A stretch of 64,000 nt of DNA from Nipponacmea schrenckii (GCA_030562195.1 CM060202.1:12896001-12960000); one strand, 5' to 3'; shown: positions 1 through 11,700, counted from the stretch's first letter. The notes: generated from the sequence alone by a model not told the origin. Made by a program: numbers and translations.

Positions 1-1500
1 TTGACTAATTCAAGTGCAATAACTCAAAAACCGTTCGTCGAAAAATTGCCAATTTCAAACTTGTCTGGGATCTCATCAATATAAATGATCACAGCAAGTT
101 TCATAGGGTGGTGAATGGCTCAGTGGTTAGCGAGTTGGACTGTCGTCTGCTAGGCGACTAGGTGCCGTGGGTTCGAATCCCGATCGGTGCGAGGAAATAA
201 AAATTAGGTCTGATTCCTAGGCCCGAGCTTTCCCAGAACTACGAAATAGTAGTTTCCCCCCTCTATCAAAAACCGTTCATCGAAAAATCGCCAATTTCGA
301 ACTTGTCCGAGATCTTATGAATATAAATGATCACAGCAAATTTCCGACAAAAACTAGTCTCTATCGCGTTCACAAGCCAATTTTGACGCGTTTTGATTAA
401 GTCAAGTGCAATAACTCAAAAACCGTTCTTCGAAAAATCGCCAATTCCGAGATCTCATCAATATAAATGATCACAGCAAGTTTCATTGAAATTTGATAAA
501 AACTGTAGTCTCTATCGCGTTCACAAGCTAATTTTGACGCGTTTTGACTAAGTCAAGTGCAATAACTCAAAAACCGTTCATCGAAAAATCGCCGAATTCG
601 AACTTGTCCGAGATCTCATCAATATAAGTGATCACAGCAAATTTCATTCAAATCCGACAAAAACTGTAGTCTCTATCGCGTTCACAAGCAATTGTGGACG
701 GACGGACGGACTAATGTGGGCGTATAAAAAAAACTCAAATCGAAACAATAATATATAGCCATTATAATAGTCCCTATTGAAGAGTCAAAAAACTGACAGA
801 CGTACCAGTATAGCTTAATTGGGTAAGAAATGTAAACCAGGTTAAGGTGAAGGTCTACTTTTCTCGAACAGTCGGAAGCGACATGGATTGTCTTCTGCTC
901 GGTGGGTTTTAAAAGCCAACCACCTACCAATGCATACCGGCCAACCGGAAATAAAACCAGTGATTACCAATCAAGATACACACATAAATTTTCAATATAT
1001 CCAGGGCATTTTTATAAATGGTATTAATGATTTAAAACGCAAAGGGCAAAATCAAAAACCCTTCATCATAAAATCATAAAAATTAAGTTCATTAATTTCA
1101 AACTGGACCATGCAGGATCTCATCAATATACATGATCACACCAAATTTCATTTAAATAAAATGATTACTGTTGTGTCTAAACGCATTTTTATAAAGTTAC
1201 GGGCAATAACTGAAAAACCCTTCATCGAAATATCGTCATATTCAAACTTGACCAAGGTCTCATCAACATAATCACACCAAATTTACATCATATCACAAGA
1301 CATTTTAACGCGTTTACACTAAAAAACCATATATCGAAATATCTTGTCAATATAGACGATCACACCAAATAACATTCACATCAGATGAAAACTGTAGTCT
1401 TTATTGCGTTCACAAGTCAATTTTGAAGCGTTTTGACGAAGTCAAGCACAATAATTCAAAAACCGTTCATCGAAAAATCCACGGACGGACAGGGGTGCGA
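1..1500. repeat. Degenerate ~150-bp tandem repeat
   Basis: Successive copies carry the same ordered landmarks: aaaaaccgttcatcgaaaaa, then a gatctcatcaatataa block, then gatcacagcaa, then gtctctatcgcgttcacaag. Copies start near 21, 264, 411 and 562, about 150 bp apart. The first spacing is longer because a SINE-like piece sits there. More diverged copies start near 1,040, 1,200 and 1,445. Short runs of ggacggacgga lie near 695 and 1,480. The stretch is noncoding and probably lies in an intron of the acid phosphatase gene or just upstream of it. Confidence 0.8.
106..253 (+). mobile_element. tRNA-derived SINE head inside the tandem repeat
   Basis: The sequence tggctcagtgg (near 114) matches the RNA polymerase III A box and ggttcgaatcc (near 170) matches the B box, at tRNA-like spacing. 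The bases that should form the acceptor stem do not pair, and the anticodon arm is irregular, so this is not a working tRNA gene. The following ~60 bp, ending in a ccccctct tract at 253, would be the SINE body. It replaces part of one unit of the surrounding repeat. Confidence 0.55.
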
Positions 1501-1641
1501 CATTATTTGACCAGCTGGCTTTGAAAGCCCATTATACATCCACTACTACAGAAATTTTACTCTCTATTCTGCCATACTTGAGATAAAATTTTGAATAACG
1601 GAATTGTATTTTAAGGCTTCCTTTTTTAAAATAAATTTTAG

Positions 1642-1717
1642 GTTGGCGATCAATTCCTTCGAGAAATCCAACCTGTGTCTGCTTTAGTGCCATATATGAC
1701 GGCGCCTGGGAATCATG
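1642..1717 (+). CDS. ACP7: ACP7 exon a (GNH metal motif)
   Basis: The acceptor ttttag precedes the exon and the donor gtaggg follows. It starts in phase 0 with VGDQFLREIQPVSALVPYM and ends in GNH plus the first base of Glu. The asparagine and histidine of GNHE are metal and phosphate ligands in purple acid phosphatases. Confidence 0.88.
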
Positions 1718-3619
1718 GTAGGGTACATTTTTTAACTATAATCTCTGGTAACTTTGTGACGTTGTACACAATGTTGGCTAATAGACACAACTACATGCAC
1801 ATTCTTGCCATGTCATTGAATATTATATACATTTGTTTAGATAATTGTTGAACTACATGTAATTGAAAGGACCCGTTTGTAATTCCTGGTCATTAATCTT
1901 TTCAGAAATTCATAAAAATTTTCATCATTATCGGACAAGATTCAGTCAATCTAACACAAACTGGCCAATACCTATAGATAATATGATGTACAGTTATGAT
2001 ATAGGACCAATTCATTTTATAAGGTTCGTATGCTCTTTGAAAAAGGTTAGAAAATTTATTTTTATTCAAGCTCTTTCGTGCTCCCTTAGGATGGAGTTTC
2101 TTCGAAACCATAAGTCGGCATAACTTATATTACAGTAACTATGCACACATTATTTAACTCATTCATAAAAATAAATTTTTTTATCATGCATGTTCGAGCT
2201 CCAAATGCTTTAAATGTAGCCCAATGTTTGATTCAATACTAAACTAAAGGGTTTAATATTGATAATTCATTTAGCTTGTAAAACATACTCCTTGATAACA
2301 CCTTCTAAATGTTTCCTTGATAGTTATTCAACAGAGGTTTATTTCACCAAGGATCAAAATCACGTAAAGAAACAGTTCTATTGGTTATTAAAAGATTTGG
2401 TAATTGCTAATAGAAATCGTAACATTCGTCCTTGGATTATTGCCATGGGACATCGTCCATTGTATTGCTCCAATAAAGACAGCGATGATTGTACCAACGT
2501 ATTGTTTTCGGGTTGGGTGCGACATGGGTAAGTTAATTCATTAGATACTCTCCGATGTTTAATCCTATCTATAAATTTTGACCAGCCATGGATCAGCAAT
2601 GTGCTTTCGATGGTTTCTGGTGCTTGTCTTACCTTAATATGATTTGGCACAATGAAGAAGCGAGTTACAGTACTCCTCGTGGAAACCGTCACAAGTCGGT
2701 TGATCCATGGTTCATTAGCTCTTTAGTTCTGTAATTGCCGTATATTTTTTCTGAACAGCAATTTTATGGTTTGTATTTATGTATAATCTGCTTCCAGTGT
2801 GAATTATTTTTATCTTAGGTTGGAAGATTTATTTTATGCTCAAGGTGTGGATCTCATACTTCAAGGTCACGAACATTCCTATGAGAGAACATTTCCCATG
2901 TACAAAAACAGGCGGGTGTCTAACAATTATACACATCCTCGCGCTCCTGTACATATCATATCCGGTGCAGCCGGATGTCCAGAGGGTTCAGATCCAGAAG
3001 CAGTTGTTACTAGTAAGTTGTTGCAGATTAATTGATATTATTGTGGTAAAACCAAGGATAAGCGTGTTTATGAATGTTTTATTCGTAACTACTAAAACGC
3101 AGTACACATTGAATAGTCTTTGTTGATATAGAAAACTTATAAGTAACTGTAAAAATATCAAGTTGCCAAAAGAATAAAATCATTTTAAGAATAACAAAAT
3201 CAATTTTAATATAAAATTTTTCAGAGCCCTGGTCTGCTGTGATTGATAGAACTTTTCCTAGAGAGAATTCTTACGGTCGACTTCGTGCCTTTAACCACTC
3301 ACACCTATTATGGGAAGAAATAGCTTTTAATTCTCAAAAAATTAAAGACAGTGTATGGATTATACAGGAATTTCATGGCCCATTCGATAACAGTGTAGAT
3401 TGTGATGAATATGGTGGTGGAAGCCACCCAAGCTGTCAATGTCCATTTGTATTCCATTTTCAAACTTTCCAAATTGCAACACCCATTGTGATAATTTTAT
3501 TGTTAGCGATAATGATCTATGGTGTTGTGACGTGTATTCGACGGAGACGAGTAAAAAGGGCCACAGAAAAGGTGGAATATCTCTTAATTGATGCCAATGA
3601 TTCTGAAAAGGTATCCTGA
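1642..3619 (+). CDS. ACP7: Acid phosphatase type 7-like, membrane-anchored (3' five exons, 5' partial)
   Basis: This is a metallophosphoesterase of the purple acid phosphatase family, expected to hydrolyse phosphomonoesters with a two-metal centre. Exons are 1642-1717, 1906-2023, 2324-2527, 2819-3012 and 3225-3619; the frame is continuous to a TGA stop and gives 328 residues. Metal-site motifs are GNHE (fragment residues 23-26), AMGHRP (105-110) and GHEHSYER (149-156). Family landmarks LEDLFY and PVHIISGAAGC follow in the usual order. The N-terminal half, with the signal peptide and first metal motifs, lies upstream of the window or was not found. Unusually, residues ~284-302 form a hydrophobic segment (TPIVIILLLAIMIYGVV), followed by a basic stop-transfer run and a ~30-residue tail. 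Typical ACP7 is soluble or secreted, so this copy is predicted to be a type I membrane protein. It converges with the FREM2 gene. Confidence 0.9.
1906..2023 (+). CDS. ACP7: ACP7 exon b
   Basis: The acceptor is ttttcag and the donor gttcgt. It completes the Glu of GNHE and encodes NFHHYRTRF and NMMYSYDIGPIHFI, the family's post-GNHE strand leading to the central sheet. It ends in phase 2 (AG). Confidence 0.88.
2324..2527 (+). CDS. ACP7: ACP7 exon c (GH metal motif)
   Basis: The acceptor is gatag and the donor gtaagt. It encodes STEVYF, an amphipathic linker helix, and IIAMGHRPLYCSN, whose histidine is the conserved GH metal ligand. DDCTN follows, matching the family's cysteine-containing loop. 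The family's short GLQGKLYG-like stretch before LEDLFY is missing or altered here, so a small exon in the next intron cannot be excluded. Confidence 0.87.
2819..3012 (+). CDS. ACP7: ACP7 exon d (GHEH metal motif)
   Basis: The acceptor is tatcttag and the donor gtaagt. It encodes LEDLFYAQGVDLILQ, then GHEHSYER with two metal-binding histidines, then the YTHPRAPVHIISGAAGC loop. It ends in phase 1. Confidence 0.9.
3225..3619 (+). CDS. ACP7: ACP7 terminal exon with transmembrane segment
   Basis: The acceptor is tttttcag. It starts with PWSAVIDRTF, the standard continuation of ACP7 proteins, and GRLRAFNHSHLLWEE. A Cys-rich juxtamembrane stretch (VDCDEY to CQCPF) follows, then the transmembrane segment, CIRRRR, and a tail containing EYLLIDAND. 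YLLI fits the YxxPhi sorting consensus. The stop is TGA at 3,617-3,619. Confidence 0.88.
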
Positions 3620-4740
3620 AGGATATTCTACAAAGTGTCAAATACATTCCTTCATCAACGGTACGATGACCATCCACATCTATTTATTTTTTTCTTTTAT
3701 TTATTGAAAAAACAAACCTAACAAATTAATATAGCCTATTTGTACAAAATATATAAATGTTTCATACGAAGGTTTCTACAATAACAATTACACATAATGA
3801 ACTGATGAGTATTGAATATAAGCAAAAATAAGGATTCAGAAAAAGAAATATTAGTTAATTCCATTTTTATTTATGAAAGGAGTTACAGTATATTCAAAAT
3901 ATCTTGTTTCAAAATTTGCATTCTCAACAAGAAGATAACATTGGTAAGCATGGATATATAACGATTTTTCAGAGAATTTTGTCATAAAAATATAATATTT
4001 TGTCAAAATAATTGTACTGTTTTAAGCTTTATTGATATCTCTCAACACAACCATATACAGTAGACTCTCGGAAGAGAGTAAAATGTAAAAAATACAAAAT
4101 ATATCTGATAAATACAAGCACAGATCCTTTCTATGATTTTTCTCATTTTCTAAATAGGCCTTGATTACAATTAAGGGTTAAGCTTACACCAAACGATGTA
4201 GGCCTACACATGATGATGTTTGAACTAAACACTAGTGAAATAATCAATTTTAGACACTTTGCTAATTAAACATTATTAAATAAATAAACTGAAAATTACC
4301 CTGTGGGAGCCAAAACTTTCTGGAGATTTCTAAATACATAAAATATCAATAAGATAGTGTTTACATTGCATTAATGTACCGGTATCTCAATAAATTGGAG
4401 AGTTATCTAAAGGAAGGTAACTGTATTTAAATAAAGACCACAGTAATCGTATTGTTCCATTACAATAATACAGTTGTTAATGAAATGCCATAGTGATGGT
4501 TGTGTTTTTTCATAAAAGCCTAGATGTTTGTTAATTGTTTTTAGATCTATAAATTTGAGTTTTTTCCAGAATATAATTAAAATTGTATCAAATTGCTTGA
4601 GATTTTTTACTAAGTATTAAATGATGTACAGTTTCTAAGTTAGAGAAGCAGAAGTCGCATATGGTGCTATTTTTAATTCATTCTAAATATTGACTATTTG
4701 TTAAGATAAGTTATGTAAACAATTCGTCTACATTCAAAAT
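3620..4740. other. ACP7 3' UTR and downstream flank
   Basis: AT-rich and noncoding. AATAAA hexamers around 4,278-4,286 are candidate poly(A) signals. A cagtagactctcgg motif near 4,061 resembles the end of some mariner/pogo-type MITEs, but no matching inverted end was found. No convincing ORF is seen. Confidence 0.45.
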
Positions 4741-4789
4741 TCTTTCAAATTTTAAAAGTTATTCGCTCACAATCAGGGCGAGGTATATG

Positions 4790-5395
4790 TCGAATTTTAA
4801 AACCGTGGCTAAGCGAACGAGTGGTAAAAAGTGTCAGTTATGAGAATCGGAAAACGCGTCTCATAAACGTAATCTAACGCTAAAAGCAAAATGTGTTGGT
4901 TTAATTCAACATAGGCGGTCAAGGTGCGCGGTAAAAAATTAACCAAAAATCGGGTTAGATGTTATTCTTCCTTTATATTTTTAAATTTAAACACCGAAAT
5001 CGCTATTATTTGGTTATGACTCAATCTTCGGTAAAACCGATGGTTAACATACCTTGTTATCGGTAAGCTGTTCGTTATTTGAATTTGTCGGTAAAACGCG
5101 GAATTGGCCGATAGAGAGGGTCATAGAAGGAGCCGTCGGTAAAACCGATTTGTTAACCGAAAGAGTGAAAACCTTGTGTCTGTTAAGATGTTATCGGTAA
5201 ACCGTTCGTCTACATTAAAGTGATTTTTACTAAACTTGTCGGTAAAAAGCGGAATCGGTCGATAATAGACGGTCATGGATGGGGAATGGAGCCTTCGGTA
5301 AAACCGATTGTCTGATCGAAAGAGTGGAAACCTCGTGTCAGTTATGATGTTATCGGAAAACTGTTCGTCTACATAAAAGTGATTTTTACTGAATT
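4790..5395. repeat. Tandem repeat rich in tcggtaaaac
   Basis: At least two good ~150-170-bp copies occur between about 5,060 and 5,390, with a weaker one upstream. Landmarks recur in order: tcggtaaaacgcggaat, ggtcgata, cggtcat, gtaaaaccgat, gaaagagtg, gttatgatgttatcgg, ctgttcgtctaca. The block is more CpG-rich than the surrounding DNA and has no long ORF. Confidence 0.75.
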
Positions 5396-5745
5396 GTCGG
5401 TAGAACGCAGAATAGGTCGAAAAAGGCTTAGTAAAACATATGGTTTTCCGATGAAAATTGATAATTTTGACCGGTGGAAACGACCACCAAAATCGCGTCA
5501 GATGTATTCTCCTAGTTTCCTAGTTTGTAAAAATTTCCGGGTGAGAACCGGAGAACCCCCGCAACCCCCGCCATGTCGGTAAAACGCAGAATAGGTCGAA
5601 ATAGGACGTAGAAAACATATGGTTTTCCGATGAAATTGATAATTTGTACCAGTGGAAATGACTTCCAAAATCGCGTCAGATGTATTCTCCGGGCTTTCTA
5701 GTTTGTAAAATTTTCCGGGGAAGGACCCCCGAACCCCTCGCAGAT
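5395..5745. repeat. Second tandem repeat, two ~180-bp copies
   Basis: Two adjacent copies share catatggttttccgatgaaa, aaatcgcgtcagatgtattc and ctagtttgtaaaa, and end in GC-rich tracts (gaaccccc and gaacccctcg). The second copy starts near 5,573. The unit shares tcggt(a)gaacgcagaat with the preceding array, suggesting a compound repeat. Confidence 0.75.
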
Positions 5746-6480
5746 GCAATGGCCAAATACGAAGGCCTTTGGCCTGCAGGACTTGCCTTGGAAAAATCAC
5801 CTTTCAGTCCCCCTTCTCAGGCATATTCTAGATACACCCCTGATTGATATGGTTTTAAATGGTTTAGGATTTGCTATAACGATCGATTTCGTCCGTGTAT
5901 AATGTATATACTTAATAGTGCGAGTAAGTTATTTTTGCCCCAGAAAGAACACGTGTTCGTCGTTAAAACTTAGAGGTTACACGTGTTCGTCGGTAAAACT
6001 TAGACGTTACACCCCCCCCCCCTGCAAAACAGTCACGCCCCTGCTGCAATTCTTGTTCCTTGCACTTTGGTTTTTCGTATAAATCTTATATATATTTTGT
6101 GTAAATAATTTTTGCTGAGATTTTTCCATTCCTACTTTATATGGAGCCATTAAGATTTTATTTATGTTATTTATCGGGTATGTTCTAACATTTGTATCAC
6201 ATAGTGGACCTGTTTGAACAAATTGCTTGGATACTTTTTTAAGTCCGTCTAACAAAATACAGGTTTTAGGTAAACTATGTTTTTCAGTATTTACATCTAC
6301 ATATAGAAAACCTTTTGATAATAATTCTGCTTTAAAAACTGTTTTCTTATTAATCAAAATATGCATATTATTCCAGATTATTTGTTGTAGTGTCTTTTCA
6401 AGAAAATCTAAATGTTTAGAGTATATTTTGATACCATATATTAAACTAGAATTGCTTACAATTATGAACGTATTTCGAGA
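5746..6480. other. Intergenic DNA with a short duplication
   Basis: A ~34-bp direct repeat built on acacgtgttcgtcg occurs at about 5,949 and 5,982. A C12 homopolymer follows at about 6,012. The remainder is AT-rich, without a supported gene. The 119-codon minus-strand reading frame at 6,007-6,366 shows no recognisable family. Confidence 0.5.
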
Positions 6481-6499
6481 GCCTTAAAATATTATGTAG

Positions 6500-8897
6500 G
6501 CTAAATTTGCAATGACCTACATCTAGACAATGTATTGAATATCATTTGACCTAGTTTTCAAACTCATAAAATAATTAGGTCATACCTTCCGTAACGGTTA
6601 AAAATGGCGAAAATATGAAAATTATCAATTTTTGCTGTATTTAAGTACACTTATCTCTGTGAATTTTTTAAGTTAGCCAATAAAAAAATACCTACTCGTA
6701 GACAATATATTGAATATTATTTGACTTAATTTTCAAGGTCATAGATTAAGTGGGTCACACCTTCCGTAGCCGTTAAAGTGACCTAATTTTGAAAAAATCG
6801 AAAATTGAATAATTCGAAAAAAAATACGAAATTTAAAAATCGGCCTCCAATAAAAGGTAGATAATGATCCATTGTATCTCTGTGCTAAATTTCATCAAAA
6901 TCGGTCTATCAGTAGTGTCTGAATTTCGGATTTAAGAATTGTAACGAAAATTCAAAATGGCGGCCGATATGGCAGCTTGACCTAATTATTTAGGTCAAAT
7001 CGATTACTATTGACAAGTTATTTATAAAACAGTTTTCACTTTTCACCTAGCAGATATAGACCGAAAGTTACGTAATTACGTCATTTGAGGCTAAACCGGA
7101 AGTGGAATTTTTTTTCTCACATTTTTTCAAAAATGATAATCATATCGCCTATCAACTGGTAAAGTTTCAAAATTTTACCATTTATATTAAACGAGATATC
7201 ACGGTCTGAAATTTTTGCCGATGATCCTTGAATATTGAATTGCACATCGTGGGTAAAATATTTAACCTAATTGCATAAAACCTATAATTGTTAGTTGACA
7301 AATACATTGAAGTTTTCAAATCTGAAAATGCGGTCAAAATCGAAGTGAAAATAAACTTGCTAAAGCAAAAAAACCTCAACTTCCGGTCAGAGATAGAACT
7401 TCCGGTTTTGTTTTATTTGATAATAGAAATCATTCTAAGATCAACTGTAGATTTAGAATTTCTGTACCTTTTACCAGTTTGCCTGCAAACTCATCCAAGA
7501 ATCGCAAAAAAAAATAAAACTAGAGCCACACGTGGCACAGAGTGGGACTTTGCTAACGTCGCAAATTGCAACAAACAGACAGAAACATCTGATTTTCTGG
7601 GATAAACTGGCCAAAGCAATAAGGTATCTGTGTGCAAGGTAATTTTTAAAAAAAACTTATTTCCTACAAACGTAATACGCTGACCCATATATATGGAAAA
7701 CTGAAAATTTACCCGGATGTGCCACGCCCATCTAATTCTTTTCAGCGTGAATCTAATCACATTCAAAATGTATATTCACAGTACAAATTTGAAGTTTGTC
7801 CATCCAATAGATCACGAGATATACACACATACATTTAAAAAAAACGTAAATACGGCAAAATGTACTTTTATTTTCAAAAATAAAAAATTTCAATTTTCAT
7901 TTTAAAAACTTTTTTTATACATCGCTAGAAAGAGGACAAAAAGCACCTTAAGAATCTAAAAAAATTAACCCTCTAAATTAATTAGGTCACACTCTAGAGC
8001 AGTCCAAAGTTGCGAATTTTGCTGTTTTCAGGCAGCTATAAAACCGGAAGTTGATGTCTGAGGTCAAAGGTCAAAGTGTCAACTAATAGCCAAGGTCAAT
8101 GACCTTTGACCTACTAAAGGTCAAAGTCACCAAAGGTCAAGGTCACGAGAAATAAGCCCCCAAACTTCGAAAAAATTCAACCGGATGTTGCAAAAATGCA
8201 AAAGCAAAATTCAAAAATCGGCTCCCACAGTTTTTTTCGTAATCGACTAAAGCTACAAGAAATGTAAACATCGCGGAAATTAGACATTACCCTGAGGCCC
8301 CATTTTGAGTTTTACAAAAAAGTGACATTTCAAGATGGCGGCCAAAGTTTCACTTCCGGTCCGGATTTTTTCTTCTTCATTTTTTTGTCTTCTAATTTAA
8401 TTAAGATTGACATAAATTTTGTTGCGATACATCAATTACAGCACAAGTAGGTCAACCGGAAGTTTAAACCCTTTTTACGTTGAAACCGGAAATGAAGCAA
8501 AAATTTTGACTCTGCCAATGTTTTTAAATTCATGACACTTGAAGGCACACAAATTTTCAGATCAATCGGTCTTAAAATAGCAAAGTTGCAAAAATGTGCA
8601 AAATACGGCAAAAAAATGTGTGCTACGAATTTTCGAATTTCGAAATTTTTCAACTGCTATCTTGTTGGAAATTATTTCAAGTTTCTAAAAATGCAAACCC
8701 GAAGAAAATCGATCAATAATTGCGACTTCTAGAGCCACTGACCGACTTTTTAGGCATGTTGCAACGCAGCACTTATGGTTTTGCAAAAATGTTCCAATTT
8801 ATATTTAATAGAAACGTCGCCACAACAGAAGGTTTAGAGAAGTTGTGAAATTGCTGCAACTATTGCAGCCTAGGCTGTGTGAGGTGTGTAAATTTCG

Positions 8898-8937
<40 letters not shown>

Positions 8938-8990
8938 CAAACCGAAAACAAACTGGGACTTTGCGGTAGCAAAGTCCCACAATAAAATAA
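6500..8990. repeat. Old dispersed-repeat block with poly(A) and terminal hairpin
   Basis: A unit beginning with tctagacaatgtattgaata recurs as a diverged copy near 6,695; both include a ccttccgta motif. The block is strewn with accggaagt motifs, and 8,050-8,150 is a run of caaaggtcaa words. A ~37-base poly(A) tract lies at about 8,899-8,935. A perfect hairpin with arms tgggactttgc and gcaaagtccca (8,954-8,979, loop ggta) follows. The sequence gtgggactttgcta at 7,542 is inverted relative to the copy ending at 8,980. No coding capacity is recognised. Confidence 0.6.
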
Positions 8991-9650
8991 TCCGAACGAT
9001 TACAATACGTTTTCGCCAAAGTCGAAATACGTAATAAGTTTGAATTAAAATGGTTAGTTAGTAATTGTGACCGCGAAAAATTGCATGCTGGTAAAATTTA
9101 CCCACAAGGTGTTGTGTTATAAGGTTAATAGAAATAAGTCAGGTTTACCGGAGGTAACTCCACGTAATGATATATTAAGCAGGTACTACATGTAAATTCT
9201 TCTTAATAGATATCATGGTAATAGAATCTTTTAATATTAGTTTCGATAAGAAATTATACAAAGATAATTGTTTGGATAAAAAAGATACAAGGGTACGGTG
9301 GTTCGTTTACCACATCATTTAATATTTTAAATAAAATTTTTGTTTAATTAAACCTGTATATTCACCCCGAGAAAAATGTTCCTATTGATAACTTCACAGC
9401 AGAAAAATATTTGTATTAAAATCTTGAATTTCCACCAGGGTGAAAATTTTAAAATAATGAATGATGTCGTATAGGGACCAAGGTAGATATTAAATCTTAT
9501 TGTTTATTTTCGAATTTTATTGAATCCAGTTGCATCGAAAATTTGGTGTTTCTTCTCGGAACAAAATTTATATAAATCTGTAGCCTCGAATATGTATGGT
9601 TCTTAAATAGACATAACATAGAACGTAGTTCACGGCCATTTCGAATATCT
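8991..9650. other. Intergenic stretch, nothing recognised
   Basis: AT-rich single-copy-looking sequence. I see no ORF, RNA gene or repeat that I can support. Confidence 0.4.
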
Positions 9651-9654
9651 AGAT

Positions 9655-9895
9655 TGTATAAAATGAATGGAGTTTTACGTCCTACTTATCTGCACCTTAT
9701 GGGCTAATGAAAACGGACAACGCCATGCAGTGTGCTATGAGGGAAATTTTGCCAGGACAGCTGCATTAGCCTGCTCTTTTTCGATTTCAAACTGTCGAGG
9801 GATCATTAACGTGCATAGCCTGTAGCACACGGGTCTCGGTTTATTGTCCCATCCGAACGAGTAGACGCTTTTTCCATGTCTAGATTGTATAGCCT
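9655..9895 (+). repeat. Dispersed repeat family R1, best copy
   Basis: The copy begins tgaatggagttttacgtcct. It includes gccatgcagtgtg, gagggaaattttgccagga and cctgtagcacacgggtctcgg. Related copies or fragments occur at 18,612, 21,838, 30,490, 46,520, 61,015 and 62,310 in both orientations. The element is noncoding; SINE-like or MITE-like origin is inference. Confidence 0.65.
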
Positions 9896-11700
9896 AAGTC
9901 GAATTCATAAAAATTCTTTAATATTTCAACTTAGACTTCAAATCACATGGCAAAGGAATTAAATTTAATTCGGGGGCTTTGTTGAAAATTAGCCTATGTT
10001 TTTGGATTTGAACCCGGCACCTGTCGCGCCCAAATCGAGCATCATACCCCTCCTAGACAGATGAAATAAAATGACCAGAAAGGTATCAAATTGCGATTTT
10101 GATATTGGTTTTTCAAATAAAACCCAAGTTATAAAATCCTTATTTTGAAAACCTACATTTAGTAACAAGTGGTGAGGATATCAAAACTTCTTTCAAGACT
10201 ATAATTGAAACACATTCAAATAATGTTTGGGTGGTTCACTTAGGCTACATAAAAACACATTTAGAAAAATAGAGTTTGTACAGATTTTATTTATTTATTT
10301 TCTGGGCATTTGTCGAAATATTGTGCGCAATCCTAAAATAAATATTAATTGTAAATATTTCAAACTTTCTAACTATCGCTAATTATCCGATCGATCTGAT
10401 AATCACAGAATATAAAAAAGTTGTCTATACAAATAAAAGTAAATCATCTTCTTTCTATCACTTCCGGTTCTCGTGCGAGGACTTCCGGTTTTTCAAAATC
10501 TCGTCGGGTGACCCCCTTTTCGGTGTAAATTAGAAATATGGACAAAAACTATATGTATATTGGCTCAAATGATGCTTAAACCGTCGTTTCAGATTGACTC
10601 ATTTCAGCAAAATTTTAATGTTTTGTATGATTTTGGTGTCTATACCAATGACCTTGAAATTTTCAATATAGAATGTCCTTGACCTCAGCTGTCCATAGGA
10701 ATGCCAATATTGGTTGACTACTATGTCACATTCTCTAACATACACAAAGAGCTGAGTTTTACAAATTATCAATGCCCATTTGATTTTCATTTGAACAATA
10801 TGACAAACATTCATAATTATGTTTTTTAAAATCCTGTGATATAATACTTCAAGCAAAATACGAAAAGTTTCACAGTTTGCCTTTTTACTAAAACGGCTGA
10901 GAGAACACTGGGCGAAAGGTATTAAAGTATAAAAGGGCCTTAAAGCTATAGGCAAAATATCGATGGCCAAGCACAGCGCTGTATAGCCTACTGACCTCTA
11001 GAAGCTAACTCATAATCATTGCCCTCAATATGAAAATCATTAAAAGGGGTGATCCTCTTGCTTGTCGAGCAAATAAACTCTTGCCAGGTCTTTGGTAAAG
11101 AAACACATATTTCTACAAAGGACAATATGACCTTAATTGTATCAACATCAAAACACTCAGCTTGGACCATTTCACAAATAGCTCCGACCTTAAAAATCCC
11201 AATAAATGACATCACAAATCTTGACCAATGCCTAATTGAATCGAATAGTTTAAAGTTTTGAAGATTTTTTACGGTCGACCGATGTGTAATACTCATTGGG
11301 TGGGGGGTATTCGGTGAACTCATGGGCACTCAAAGGCGTCAGACAGTTGATTTTAGCCCCCTTAGAAACGCCACTGGCCCACTTACACCTGTAGTGCTTA
11401 CTTCATAATTTATCTTGCAATGTATACATAAATACACCACGCTCGAGCGGATTATTAGGACCATATCAGCACAGTAAATCCAAATGGACATCATTAGATT
11501 GATACTTTGCAGCAATATGACAAGGTAACAAGCAATGATAACACACGTTATCTTGGAGGACCACACATTGCTCCAGATTCTAATAAAATCAGACGATTAT
11601 AAATTAATAGTCGCAGACATTGAAGAGAAAAGTATCATTACAACACATAAGTATTAGTTAAGTTTTGGTCTGCGCTGTTAAATGTACATCTAAACTCTGG
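9896..11700. other. Intergenic stretch with three adjacent unassigned reading frames
   Basis: On the minus strand, open frames at 10,599-10,970, 10,988-11,329 and 11,339-11,566 lie end to end. I recognise no domain in any of them. Frames of this length are expected about once or twice by chance in a window this AT-rich. Two acttccggt motifs lie at about 10,460-10,495. Confidence 0.4.

Noticed and set aside
106..192. Functional tRNA gene
   Set aside because: A and B boxes are good, but the acceptor stem does not pair and the anticodon arm is irregular; a SINE head explains it better.
2378..2692. 104-codon minus-strand gene
   Set aside because: It is antisense to a well-supported ACP7 exon and its flanking intron.
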